Below the pieces are notes generated by a model. The model had not been told where the DNA came from and made no database searches. It saw only the letters and a program-made list of their open reading frames with translations. A stretch of DNA of 11,765 nt from Beijerinckiaceae bacterium (GTDB taxonomy: Bacteria; Pseudomonadota; Alphaproteobacteria; Rhizobiales; Beijerinckiaceae), in assembly GCA_947456315.1 (NCBI GenBank), contig CANGRU010000020.1, positions 1-11,765 on the forward strand. The letters run 5' to 3'. Below are positions 1 to 5,625 of this stretch, piece by piece (position 1 is the stretch's first letter; every line of letters begins with the position of its first letter). Position numbers and translations under genes: made by a program.

Positions 1-295
1 CGATGATCACAGCAACGCCGCCGGGCGCATAGCCCTCGTAGCGCACTTCATCGTAATTATCGCCTTCGCCACCGGCGGCCTTTTTGATGGCGCGCTCGAT
101 ATTGTCTTTCGGCATGTTTTCCGCACGGGCCGCAATGATGGCGGCACGCAGGCGCGGGTTCATGTTCGGGTCGGGCATTCCCATTTTGGCAGCCACCGTG
201 ATTTCACGGCCGAGCTTGGAGAACAGCTTGGAGCGCACAGCGTCCTGCTTGCCCTTGCGATGCATGATATTTTTGAACTGACTATGGCCTGCCAT
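1..295 (-). CDS. yebC: YebC/PmpR-family DNA-binding regulator / translation factor, 5' part only
   Basis: The visible 98 codons encode a protein beginning [19 protein letters not shown], which is the hallmark start of the YebC/PmpR (TACO1) family. Further conserved stretches are [14 protein letters not shown], a run of NPRLRAAI, and [16 protein letters not shown] near residues 64-79. Family members are about 240-250 residues, so roughly 60% of the gene lies beyond the left edge. YebC proteins are cytoplasmic. They were first described as transcriptional regulators, and more recent work on some members points to a role at the ribosome in translating difficult proline stretches; the sequence cannot decide between these. 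The ATG at 293-295 is chosen because it gives the canonical N terminus and is preceded by a GAGGGG-type ribosome binding site. A promoter candidate lies 39 bp upstream. The gene is separated from the phosphoesterase gene by a palindromic repeat and is probably transcribed on its own. Confidence 0.95.
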   Translation of the reverse strand, partial: MAGHSQFKNIMHRKGKQDAVRSKLFSKLGREITVAAKMGMPDPNMNPRLRAAIIAARAENMPKDNIERAIKKAAGGEGDNYDEVRYEGYAPGGVAVII

Positions 296-333
296 GGACC
301 CCTCGGTGCAATGCTGAAGTTGAGCTGGGCGGG

Positions 334-362
334 GTTATACTCCCCAGCCTTTGCTTTTTGAA
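334..362 (-). promoter_or_regulatory. Candidate sigma-70-type promoter for yebC
   Basis: On the minus strand a TTCAAA box (357-362) and a TATAAC box (334-339) are separated by exactly 17 bp. TATAAC matches the -10 consensus at five of six positions. The expected transcription start is near 327, giving a leader of about 30 nt before the yebC ATG, with a GAGGGG ribosome site close to the start codon. This is a sequence match only; no transcript data are available. Confidence 0.5.
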
Positions 363-390
363 GGGGCGGAGAGGTTTGATCCGAACCGGT

Positions 391-477
391 CCGTCATTGC
401 GAGGAGCCGCAGGCGACGAAGCAAACCAGAATCGGCTTGTGAAGCTCTGGATTGCTTCGCGTGGCTCGCAATGACGG
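391..477. repeat. 87-bp palindromic intergenic repeat, copy 1
   Basis: The element begins CCGTCATTGCGAG and ends with the exact reverse complement CTCGCAATGACGG, so the outer 13 bp can pair perfectly. A second complementary pair lies inside it: GAAGCAAACCAG near 419-430 against CTCTGGATTGCTTCG near 445-459. The whole unit would form a long interrupted hairpin if transcribed. A second copy lies at 9008-9094 in the opposite orientation; aligning that copy with the reverse complement of this one without gaps gives 75 identical positions of 87. Palindromes with this CGTCATTGCGAG end and an internal GAAGCAATCCAG motif are, from memory, abundant in intergenic DNA of Hyphomicrobiales, comparable to REP elements. 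It follows the metallophosphoesterase gene and may act as its 3' hairpin. No transposase is present. Confidence 0.9.
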
Positions 478-489
478 TCGGGTGCCGAC

Positions 490-1311
490 TTACCCCCAAA
501 ACTCCGGCAGCGCCCCCGATAGCCGTCCGCCGATGCGCACGGGTGCCACTTTCAGGGCGAGGCCCGTCTTGTCGTCGATCTCCACCGCCAGTCCGCACAA
601 GGTGGCCTTGCCTTCGGCTGGCTCGAAACGCCCACCGGGAATTTTGCGGGTGAAGCGGCGCAGGGGCTCTTCCTTGTCCATGCCGATGACGCTGTCGAAA
701 TCGCCTGTCATGCCGGCATCCGATTGATAGGCGGTGCCACCCGGCAGCACCTGATGGTCGGCGGTCGGCACATGCGTATGCGTGCCCACCACAAGGCTGG
801 CGCGGCCATCGACAAAATGCGCCATGGCCATTTTTTCCGATGTTGTTTCGGCATGCATGTCGATGACAAAAGCGTCGCAACCCAGACCCAAGGGACAAGC
901 GGCGATCTCGCGCTCGACAGCGGCGAAAGGATCATCCATCGCATCCATGAAAATGCGGCCCATCACATTCATCACCAGAATGCGCTGACCTTTGGCATTT
1001 TCAATCAGATTGGCACCGCGCCCCGGCGTGCCTGCGGGGTAATTGGCCGGACGCAGCAAACGCGGCTGGCGCTCAATGAAAACAAGCGCTTCTTTCTGAT
1101 CGAAAGCATGATTGCCCAGCGTGATGCAATCGGCACCCGCATTGAGAAATTCATCGCAAATGGCTTCCGTAATGCCAAAACCACCAGCGGCATTTTCGCC
1201 ATTCACAATGACGAAATCGAGGCCGTAGCGTGCGCGCAAGGCAGGCAATTGCTCGAGCAAAACAGCGCGTCCCGCACGTCCCACAATGTCGCCAATGAAC
1301 ATAAGCCGCAT
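490..1311 (-). CDS. YmdB/TIGR00282-family metallophosphoesterase
   Basis: A 273-residue protein of the family that includes Bacillus YmdB and Deinococcus DR1281. The bimetallic active site is complete by inspection: D8 in GDIVGRAG, E39-N40 in VNGEN, N67-H68 in LGNHAFD, H153 in DMHAE, and H178 and H180 in GTHTHVPT. Characterised relatives hydrolyse phosphodiesters such as 2',3'-cyclic nucleotides; the substrate here is not known. It has no signal peptide or membrane segment, so it should be cytoplasmic. The length matches the family (about 260-275). Its ATG lies only 9 bp after the stop of the folate cyclo-ligase gene, and the ribosome site GGAAAAG abuts that TAG stop, so the two are almost certainly cotranscribed and probably translationally coupled. 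Downstream is the palindromic repeat at 391-477. Confidence 0.93.
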   Translation of the reverse strand: MRLMFIGDIVGRAGRAVLLEQLPALRARYGLDFVIVNGENAAGGFGITEAICDEFLNAGADCITLGNHAFDQKEALVFIERQPRLLRPANYPAGTPGRGANLIENAKGQRILVMNVMGRIFMDAMDDPFAAVEREIAACPLGLGCDAFVIDMHAETTSEKMAMAHFVDGRASLVVGTHTHVPTADHQVLPGGTAYQSDAGMTGDFDSVIGMDKEEPLRRFTRKIPGGRFEPAEGKATLCGLAVEIDDKTGLALKVAPVRIGGRLSGALPEFWG

Positions 1312-1320
1312 GATCTTTTC

Positions 1321-1863
1321 CTATGGCCTGCGCGTCGCGATGATCTCGCGTTCCGTTACCACGAAATCGAGGGTCCGGTCGTGAGCTTCGTCGGGCACAT
1401 GGTCGATTTCCTGTGTGGCAAAGGCCAGTCCGATGGTGGTGGCCTGAGGCAGCTTGGCCAGCGCCCGATCATAAAATCCTTTGCCATAGCCTATGCGATG
1501 CCCGCGCCGGTCAAAGGCAGCCAGCGGCACGATCAGGGCAGCGGGGGTGATTTCGGGCGCGCCCGCCAGCGGCTCGGACAGGCCGAAGGGGCCCGTCTCC
1601 AGCGGGTCACCGGGTGCCCAGAAGCGGAAGGTGAGGCCGCGGGGCGTGACGGCCGGCAGGCAGAATGTATGGTTGGCCAGAAGCCGCGCAGTGGGGCGCG
1701 GGTCGGCTTCGGAGCGGATCGGCCAATAGAGGGCGAGCGGGCCGTCCGGCAGGGGCAGGCAGGCGATCAGCTCGGCCATGACTTCCGCTGACTGGCTGCG
1801 CTCGGCAGGCGGCAGAGCCTCGCGGCGGGCAAGGGCGGCGGCGCGCAGATCAGCTTTGGACAT
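1321..1863 (-). CDS. fau: 5-formyltetrahydrofolate cyclo-ligase
   Basis: This 180-residue protein matches the 5-FCL family, which uses ATP to convert 5-formyl-THF to 5,10-methenyl-THF and so clears an inhibitory folate from the one-carbon pool. The family signature GYGKGFYD is at residues 125-132, inside the phosphate-binding segment FDRRGHRIGYGKGFYDR. Other family features are YWPIRSEADPR near residue 47 and LPAVTPRGLTFRFW near 69-82. The start chosen is the ATG at 1861-1863 (MSKADLRAAALARREAL), which gives the usual family N terminus. The frame is open for another 22 codons upstream, but those run toward the 6S RNA gene and do not look like protein. A start five codons further upstream (MGPTPMSK) cannot be excluded. 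The gene lies directly downstream of the 6S RNA gene, the same order as ssrS-ygfA in Escherichia coli. Confidence 0.94.
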   Translation of the reverse strand: MSKADLRAAALARREALPPAERSQSAEVMAELIACLPLPDGPLALYWPIRSEADPRPTARLLANHTFCLPAVTPRGLTFRFWAPGDPLETGPFGLSEPLAGAPEITPAALIVPLAAFDRRGHRIGYGKGFYDRALAKLPQATTIGLAFATQEIDHVPDEAHDRTLDFVVTEREIIATRRP

Positions 1864-1929
1864 CGGGGTCGGTCCCATCAGGTTATCGACGCCGGGACCG
1901 GCGCAAGGCAGACAAGGTGCGGGCCACAA

Positions 1930-2060
1930 AAGCCGTGGGATAACGACCCCGGAGACCTACAATGTAGGTGGGCGCCATGTGACCAAGTCCACGGACAAGG
2001 CCAGGGACAGCTCCCTGAGAGTCGATAAGGCCCCGGGAATACTTTTTCCACACGCACCCC
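1930..2060 (-). ncRNA. ssrS: 6S RNA (approximate ends)
   Basis: The stretch between fau and brnA has no plausible protein. On the minus strand it resembles alphaproteobacterial 6S RNA, which binds the RNA polymerase housekeeping holoenzyme as a promoter mimic in slow growth. Visible structure: TCCCGG (2033-2038) can pair with CCGGGG (1947-1952) with one G-U pair as a closing stem. Outside it, GC-GUGG-type bases (2048-2055) can pair with CCACGGC (1932-1938) across a small internal loop. A 6-bp hairpin, ACCTAC/GTAGGT (1955-1969), sits on the 3' strand where 6S RNAs carry the central-bubble hairpin, and CAGGGA/TCCCTG (2002-2017 region) forms an apical hairpin. The motifs CTTATCGACT, GCTGTCCCTGG and TGGCGCCCACCT are familiar from rhizobial 6S RNAs. 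Position between zapA and fau is the classic locus. The 5' end could extend to about 2069 and the 3' end to about 1922; no convincing promoter was found. Confidence 0.8.
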
Positions 2061-2117
2061 GCAGCGCCGCCCGATCAATGTAGGGCAAGGCGTTAGCGGG
2101 GGAAAGGGCAAAGGTCC

Positions 2118-2369
2118 TTACTTCTTCGAGATAAACTCACGCAAGGCCGCATTGATACGGGACTGCCAACCCGGCCCGCCGCTCCGGAAATAGTCAATCA
2201 CCTCGACATCGAGCCGCAAGGTCGTGGAAATTTTCGGGTTAGGGATTTTGGGCCGCCCGCGCGTGACTTCTTCTGCGCCAATGATCTCCTGCCAATAAGG
2301 TGTGCTGAGATCGGGCGCATCATCAGGATCAACCCATTCTTGGTCCGTAGAGCGCTTGTTCTCGTCCAT
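2118..2369 (-). CDS. brnA: BrnA-family antitoxin
   Basis: An 83-residue protein with the layout of BrnA antitoxins: an acidic N-terminal part that would wrap the toxin (for example EWVDPDDAPDLS, residues 11-22), the linker TRGRPKIPNPK, and a C-terminal ribbon-helix-helix DNA-binding segment at about 47-82 (STTLRLDVEVIDYF, then GPGWQSRINAALREFI). In the Brucella system BrnA neutralises BrnT and, with it, represses the operon. The start ATG at 2367-2369 lies inside the toxin gene in another frame, overlapping by 41 bp. A GAGGAAA ribosome site sits 5 bp upstream, much better than that of the toxin, which would favour antitoxin synthesis. The TAA stop is at 2118-2120. The protein looks intact, so the system may be functional. 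Confidence 0.92.
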   Translation of the reverse strand: MDENKRSTDQEWVDPDDAPDLSTPYWQEIIGAEEVTRGRPKIPNPKISTTLRLDVEVIDYFRSGGPGWQSRINAALREFISKK

Positions 2370-2601
2370 TGGCTTTCCTCAATGAGATGATGCGGAGCAC
2401 GTCACCGCGCTTGGTCCAGACCAACACAACCATCCGGCCGTCGAGATATCCAATCCTGACGAGGCGTAACTCGCCATAATCGGTGCGCGCGTCGCGAAAG
2501 GTGATCCCGATTCCGGCAAAAACCTCTGCCGCGCGGCCCATATCGAGACCGCGTGCTTCCAGCGTCCAATTCCGCTTGGCCTGATCAAATTCGATCTGCA
2601 T
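2329..2601 (-). CDS. brnT: BrnT-family ribonuclease toxin
   Basis: A 90-residue protein of the BrnT family, which has a RelE-like fold and acts as an RNase that stops translation in known members. Family features: the N-terminal FDQAKRNWTLEARGLDM (residues 5-21), AAEVFAG, and the strongly conserved C-terminal RIISLRKANGREQALY at 70-85. Toxin-first order, as here, is usual for brnTA and the opposite of many type II systems. The start ATG (2599-2601) is fixed by the family N terminus. There is no Shine-Dalgarno sequence before it, only an AT-rich leader, so translation should be weak. Expression appears to start from a promoter wedged between the two arms of an inverted-repeat operator at 2604-2649. 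The gene is complete with no frameshift. Confidence 0.92.
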   Translation of the reverse strand: MQIEFDQAKRNWTLEARGLDMGRAAEVFAGIGITFRDARTDYGELRLVRIGYLDGRMVVLVWTKRGDVLRIISLRKANGREQALYGPRMG

Positions 2602-2603
2602 TA

Positions 2604-2649
2604 TTGTTACTACAAAAAATAAATTATGTCAAAATTTCTGTAGTAACAA
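2604..2649. promoter_or_regulatory. Inverted-repeat operator of brnTA
   Basis: Two perfect 11-bp arms, TTGTTACTACA (2604-2614) and TGTAGTAACAA (2639-2649), are separated by 24 AT-rich bases immediately upstream of the brnT start codon. Arm centres are 35 bp apart, between three and three and a half helical turns, so both could face nearly the same side of the DNA. BrnA carries a ribbon-helix-helix domain and BrnA/BrnTA complexes are known to autorepress, so this is the likely binding site; that link is inference from position and symmetry. Confidence 0.75.
2621..2649 (-). promoter_or_regulatory. Candidate promoter of brnTA inside the operator
   Basis: On the minus strand TTGTTA (2644-2649) and TAATTT (2621-2626) are 17 bp apart. 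Transcription would start near 2614, giving a leader of about 13 nt before the brnT ATG. The -35 box would fall in the outer operator arm and the start point at the inner arm, so a bound repressor would block both. A second possible -35, TTGACA (2627-2632), has a 17-bp spacing to TAACAA (2604-2609), but that would place the start point inside brnT and is less likely. Confidence 0.5.
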
Positions 2650-2682
2650 AAAAGGAAATCGGGTCTGCTGCCTAGCCAGACC
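2648..2682 (-). terminator. Possible weak terminator after zapA
   Basis: On the minus strand, downstream of the zapA stop, GGTCTG (2677-2682) and CAGACC (2662-2667) form a perfect 6-bp stem with a 9-nt loop. Six T residues follow (2648-2653), but only after an 8-nt gap, so termination efficiency is doubtful. If it works it separates zapA from brnTA; if not, read-through from zapA would enter brnTA and the 6S gene. Confidence 0.3.
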
Positions 2683-2699
2683 TTCGGCTGGACGGCGCC

Positions 2700-3080
2700 T
2701 TATTTTGTGCCGTTGAGCGTCTGCGCCAGACCCTCGATCCGCCGTGCGGTCAATTCGAGCGATTGGGCGAGGCTTTCCACCCAGGCGGTGGATTTGTCTT
2801 CCACTTTGGCGATGTCCTGCTTGGCGTTGGCGAGCTGTTTTTCGAGCGCTGCGATCTTTTTGCGGGATTCGGCCAGTTCGTCTGCAATGGTGATTGCCGC
2901 CATGACGGTCAGGCGTTGGTCGCCGATCTCGCCAAAAGCGCCACGCAGCTGGTTGATGCGCTCATCGATCTGGCTGGCCAGCGATTCAAGATGCGCCTCT
3001 TCACCCGGCCCGCAGGCCATGCGGAAGGAGCGACCGGCGATGGTCACATTGACGGAGGTGGCGCCTTCATCCTGTGCCAT
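2700..3080 (-). CDS. zapA: Cell division protein ZapA
   Basis: A 126-residue protein with the ZapA layout. The N-terminal globular part contains VNVTIAGRSFRMACGPGEE (about 10-28) followed by HLESLASQIDERINQLR. The long C-terminal helix (about residue 56 to 120, from RLTVMAAITIADEL through KIAALEKQLANAK) would form the coiled coil of the dimer/tetramer. ZapA binds FtsZ in the cytoplasm and cross-links protofilaments, stabilising the Z ring. The ATG at 3078-3080 is preceded by GAGGGAG, which overlaps the stop of the upstream coiled-coil gene; only 3 bp separate the two genes, so they are cotranscribed and likely coupled. In many proteobacteria zapA is immediately followed by ssrS and fau; here brnTA lies in between. 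Confidence 0.93.
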   Translation of the reverse strand: MAQDEGATSVNVTIAGRSFRMACGPGEEAHLESLASQIDERINQLRGAFGEIGDQRLTVMAAITIADELAESRKKIAALEKQLANAKQDIAKVEDKSTAWVESLAQSLELTARRIEGLAQTLNGTK

Positions 3081-3083
3081 GAC

Positions 3084-3383
3084 TTAGGCTCCCTCGCTGT
3101 CGGAGGGGCTGGGCAGGCCCAGGACGGAGCGGATGGTGGCACCTGTTGCGGCGAGTTTCTCGGCGACCAGTGCATTGGCCTCGTCGAGCTTGCGGGTGCG
3201 GGCCAGCGCGCCTTCGAGCTCGATGCCCAAGCGGGAGCGGTCATCCTGCATCACGGCCAGCTCTTCTTCGAGGTCGGCGCGGCGCTGGGCGCTTTCCGCA
3301 CGACGTTCGGCCGCCGCCTCGAGGTGATCGAGTGCGGCAGCAAGCCGTTTCAAAGGGATATCGAGGCGGTCAGGGAGTTTCAT
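3084..3383 (-). CDS. DUF4164-like coiled-coil protein upstream of zapA
   Basis: A 99-residue protein, rich in Ala, Glu, Leu and Arg, with a nearly continuous predicted coiled coil from about residue 8 to 80 (for example LEAAAERRAESAQRRADLEE) and a short Pro/Ser tail (LGLPSPSDSEGA). It resembles the small DUF4164 proteins found directly before zapA in Hyphomicrobiales. No enzymatic motif, signal peptide or membrane segment is visible. The function is not established; the fixed pairing with zapA and the coiled-coil form suggest a cell-division role, perhaps analogous to ZapB, which is inference. The start at 3381-3383 (MKLPDRLDIPLKRLAAALD) is chosen because the coiled-coil region begins there; the frame is open 30 codons further, but that part reads as non-coding and covers the candidate promoter. 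Confidence 0.8.
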   Translation of the reverse strand: MKLPDRLDIPLKRLAAALDHLEAAAERRAESAQRRADLEEELAVMQDDRSRLGIELEGALARTRKLDEANALVAEKLAATGATIRSVLGLPSPSDSEGA

Positions 3384-3407
3384 GCGACTCTGGGCCAGAT
3401 TTCGCTC

Positions 3408-3436
3408 ATTAGGAGCAAGAAGGGCCCTCCCGTCAA
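3408..3436 (-). promoter_or_regulatory. Candidate promoter for the DUF4164-zapA operon
   Basis: On the minus strand TTGACG (3431-3436) and CCTAAT (3408-3413) are separated by 17 bp. The -35 box matches the TTGACA consensus at five positions; the -10 box is weaker. The expected start is near 3401, about 18 nt before the chosen ATG. Confidence 0.4.
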
Positions 3437-3500
3437 CGAAGCTGGTGCGCAATCCTGTGTGCGAGTGGCACAAGAGCTTGAAAACAGGCCTCAGGGCGCG

Positions 3501-3528
3501 TTGACACCAAGGGTCGAGCTGTTATCAA
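3501..3528 (+). promoter_or_regulatory. Candidate promoter of the tkt-gap-pgk-fba cluster
   Basis: A perfect TTGACA (3501-3506) is followed after 16 bp by TATCAA (3523-3528). Transcription would begin near 3535, leaving a leader of about 65 nt before the tkt ATG. It lies back to back with the candidate promoter of the DUF4164-zapA operon (-35 boxes 64 bp apart). No recognisable CbbR-type site was identified with confidence. Confidence 0.55.
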
Positions 3529-3601
3529 AACCCCGCCTGCCGGCCTATGGCGGAAACGCCGCGCCCGAGGCTCCTCGCCTCGCGATTCTGGAAAAGAGAA
3601 C

Positions 3602-5584
3602 ATGAGCGTCACCCCCCAGTCGATGGCCAATGCGATCCGCGCCCTTGCGATGGATGCGGTCGAAAAAGCGAAATCCGGTCATCCGGGCCTGCCCATGGGC
3701 GCCGCCGATATGGCGACCGTCCTGTTCCGTGACGTCATGAAATATGACGCTGCCGATCCGACCTGGCCCGATCGCGACCGTTTTGTCCTGTCGGCCGGTC
3801 ACGGCTCCATGCTCCTCTATGCCGCGCTCTATCTGACCGGCACGCCGGGCATGACGCTCGACGAGATCAAGAATTTCCGCCAGCTCGGATCAAAAACGCC
3901 GGGGCATCCGGAAAACTTCATCACCAAAGGTGTCGAGACAACCACCGGTCCGCTCGGCCAAGGCATTGCGACCGCTGTCGGCATGGCGCTGGCCGAGCGC
4001 ATGCTCAATGCGGAATTCGGCGATGTCGTTGACCATTACACATACGTCCTCGCCTCTGACGGCGATTTGATGGAAGGCGTGTCGCAGGAATCCATCGCGC
4101 TCGCGGGCCATCTCAAGCTCAATCGCATGATCGTTTTGTGGGATGACAATAACATCTCCATCGATGGTCCGTTGTCGGTTGCTGACTCTGTTGATCAGAT
4201 CATGCGTTTCAAATCGGCCAACTGGAATGCCGTGCGCATTGATGGTCACGATCAGAAAGCCATTTTGCGCGCTGTGCGCAAAGCGCAGAAATCCGACAAG
4301 CCGACCCTCATCGCCTGCAAGACGCAGATCGGTTACGGCGCGCCTAAGCGCGCTGGCACCTCCAAGGCGCATGGCGAACCCTTGGGTGCGGAAGAAATCG
4401 CCGGCGCACGCGCAGCTCTCGGTTGGCCACACGCACCTTTCGTTGTGCCGGATGATATTCTGGCCGCATGGCGCAAGGCTGGCCGCAAGGGCAAGCGTTT
4501 GCACAAGGCGTGGAAGACCGACAAGCTCGGCGCGCTCGCAGCTGACAAGCGCGCCGAATTCGAGCGCCGCATCAAGGGCACACTGCCCGCCGCTCTTGCT
4601 GACACGGTGAAAGCCGCCAAGCAAAAGCTCGCAGACGACCGCACGGAAATCGCAACCCGCAAAGCCTCCGAAGCAGCGCTCGCGATCATCGCGCCTGTTG
4701 TGCCTGAGCTTGTCACCGGTTCTGCCGATCTCACCGGCTCCAACAACACCAAGGTTGCAGCCACACCTGCGATCTCGCCGGGCAATTATGCGGGTCGCTT
4801 TGTCCATTGGGGCATTCGTGAACACGGCATGGCCGCTGCCATCAACGGCATGGCGCTGCATGGTGGTTATATTGCATCGGGCGCGACCTTCCTCGTCTTT
4901 GCCGATTACATGCGCCCCTCATTGCGCCTCGCCGCTTTGATGAAGACGCAGAACATCCAAGTGTTGACGCATGACTCGATTGGTCTGGGTGAAGACGGCC
5001 CGACCCATCAGCCGGTGGAAACCATTGCCTCGCTGCGTGCCATTCCCAATCTTTATGTCTTCCGTCCGGCGGACCAGACAGAAACAATCGAATGCTGGCA
5101 GGCCGCGCTTGAAGCGCGTCACACCCCCTCAGTGCTGGCGCTGACGCGTCAGAATCTCTCGGCAGTCCGCACCGCTTATGTGGCAGAAAATCTTTCCGCC
5201 AAGGGTGCCTATGAAATCGCACCTGCCAAGGGCGAAGCGAAAGTCACGATCTTTGCGTCCGGCTCCGAAGTCGAGATCGCGCTCAAGGGCCGTGATCTTC
5301 TGGCGCAAGAGGGCATTGATGCGCGCGTTGTCTCCGTGCCCTGCATGGATCTCTTCTTGGCGCAGGACGAGGCTTACAAGGCCAAGGTCATCGGCACTGC
5401 GCCGGTGCGTGTTGCCGTTGAAGCAGCAGTCCGCATGGGCTGGGATGCGCTGATTGGTGACAAGGGTGCCTTCATCGGCATGAAGGGTTTTGGTGAAAGC
5501 GCGCCTTACAAGACGCTCTACGAACATTTCGGCATCACACCGCAAGCTGTGGCTGAGGCTGCCATGCAGCGCCTGCCGCGCTGA
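3602..5584 (+). CDS. tkt: Transketolase
   Basis: A 660-residue, full-length transketolase. It moves two-carbon ketol units between sugar phosphates (xylulose-5-P, ribose-5-P, erythrose-4-P, sedoheptulose-7-P) using thiamine diphosphate and a divalent metal. Conserved residues seen: H27 in [10 protein letters not shown]68 in SAGHGSM, H102 in PGHPE, the thiamine-diphosphate motif from SDGDLMEG (152-159) to the DDNN at 181-184, H257 in SKAHGEP, the catalytic glutamate E407 in REHGMAAA, and H469 in GEDGPTHQ. The first residue of the usual GDG triplet is Ser here; I recall the same [12 protein letters not shown] version in other Hyphomicrobiales, so it is probably a lineage variant and not a defect. 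The start ATG follows an AAAAGAG site and gives the expected N terminus [20 protein letters not shown]. It is the first gene of a four-gene run; gap begins 41 bp after its stop. Confidence 0.97.
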   Translation: MSVTPQSMANAIRALAMDAVEKAKSGHPGLPMGAADMATVLFRDVMKYDAADPTWPDRDRFVLSAGHGSMLLYAALYLTGTPGMTLDEIKNFRQLGSKTPGHPENFITKGVETTTGPLGQGIATAVGMALAERMLNAEFGDVVDHYTYVLASDGDLMEGVSQESIALAGHLKLNRMIVLWDDNNISIDGPLSVADSVDQIMRFKSANWNAVRIDGHDQKAILRAVRKAQKSDKPTLIACKTQIGYGAPKRAGTSKAHGEPLGAEEIAGARAALGWPHAPFVVPDDILAAWRKAGRKGKRLHKAWKTDKLGALAADKRAEFERRIKGTLPAALADTVKAAKQKLADDRTEIATRKASEAALAIIAPVVPELVTGSADLTGSNNTKVAATPAISPGNYAGRFVHWGIREHGMAAAINGMALHGGYIASGATFLVFADYMRPSLRLAALMKTQNIQVLTHDSIGLGEDGPTHQPVETIASLRAIPNLYVFRPADQTETIECWQAALEARHTPSVLALTRQNLSAVRTAYVAENLSAKGAYEIAPAKGEAKVTIFASGSEVEIALKGRDLLAQEGIDARVVSVPCMDLFLAQDEAYKAKVIGTAPVRVAVEAAVRMGWDALIGDKGAFIGMKGFGESAPYKTLYEHFGITPQAVAEAAMQRLPR

Positions 5585-5625
5585 ACGGTCTGTTTTGAGA
5601 ATTTAACGCATTAAAGGAGAGCAAG

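Noticed and set aside
391..477. CRISPR array
   Set aside because: Only two copies 8.6 kb apart, inverted, with no regular spacers and no cas genes.
335..898. 187-codon minus-strand frame covering the palindromic repeat
   Set aside because: It overlaps the phosphoesterase gene in another frame and translates the repeat itself (an HAKQSRASQ-type string that such repeats commonly give).
724..1791. 355-codon plus-strand open frame across the phosphoesterase and cyclo-ligase genes
   Set aside because: It spans two well-supported minus-strand genes and the gap between them, which a real gene would not be expected to mirror; no family resemblance.
1864..1929. 22-codon N-terminal extension of the folate cyclo-ligase
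   Set aside because: Runs to the edge of the 6S RNA gene, is Pro/Cys/Gly-rich, and family members start near MSKADLRAAAL.
1778..2083. 101-codon plus-strand open frame over the 6S RNA region
   Set aside because: Antisense to the RNA gene and to the fau start; no family resemblance and no ribosome site.
2604..2649. Transposon terminal inverted repeats
   Set aside because: The 11-bp arms are only 24 bp apart, enclose no gene, and sit precisely at the brnT promoter, so an operator is the better reading.
3890..4861. 323-codon open frame opposite transketolase
   Set aside because: It lies wholly inside tkt on the other strand, has Arg/His/Gly-rich composition with no recognisable domain, and results from GC-rich third positions.
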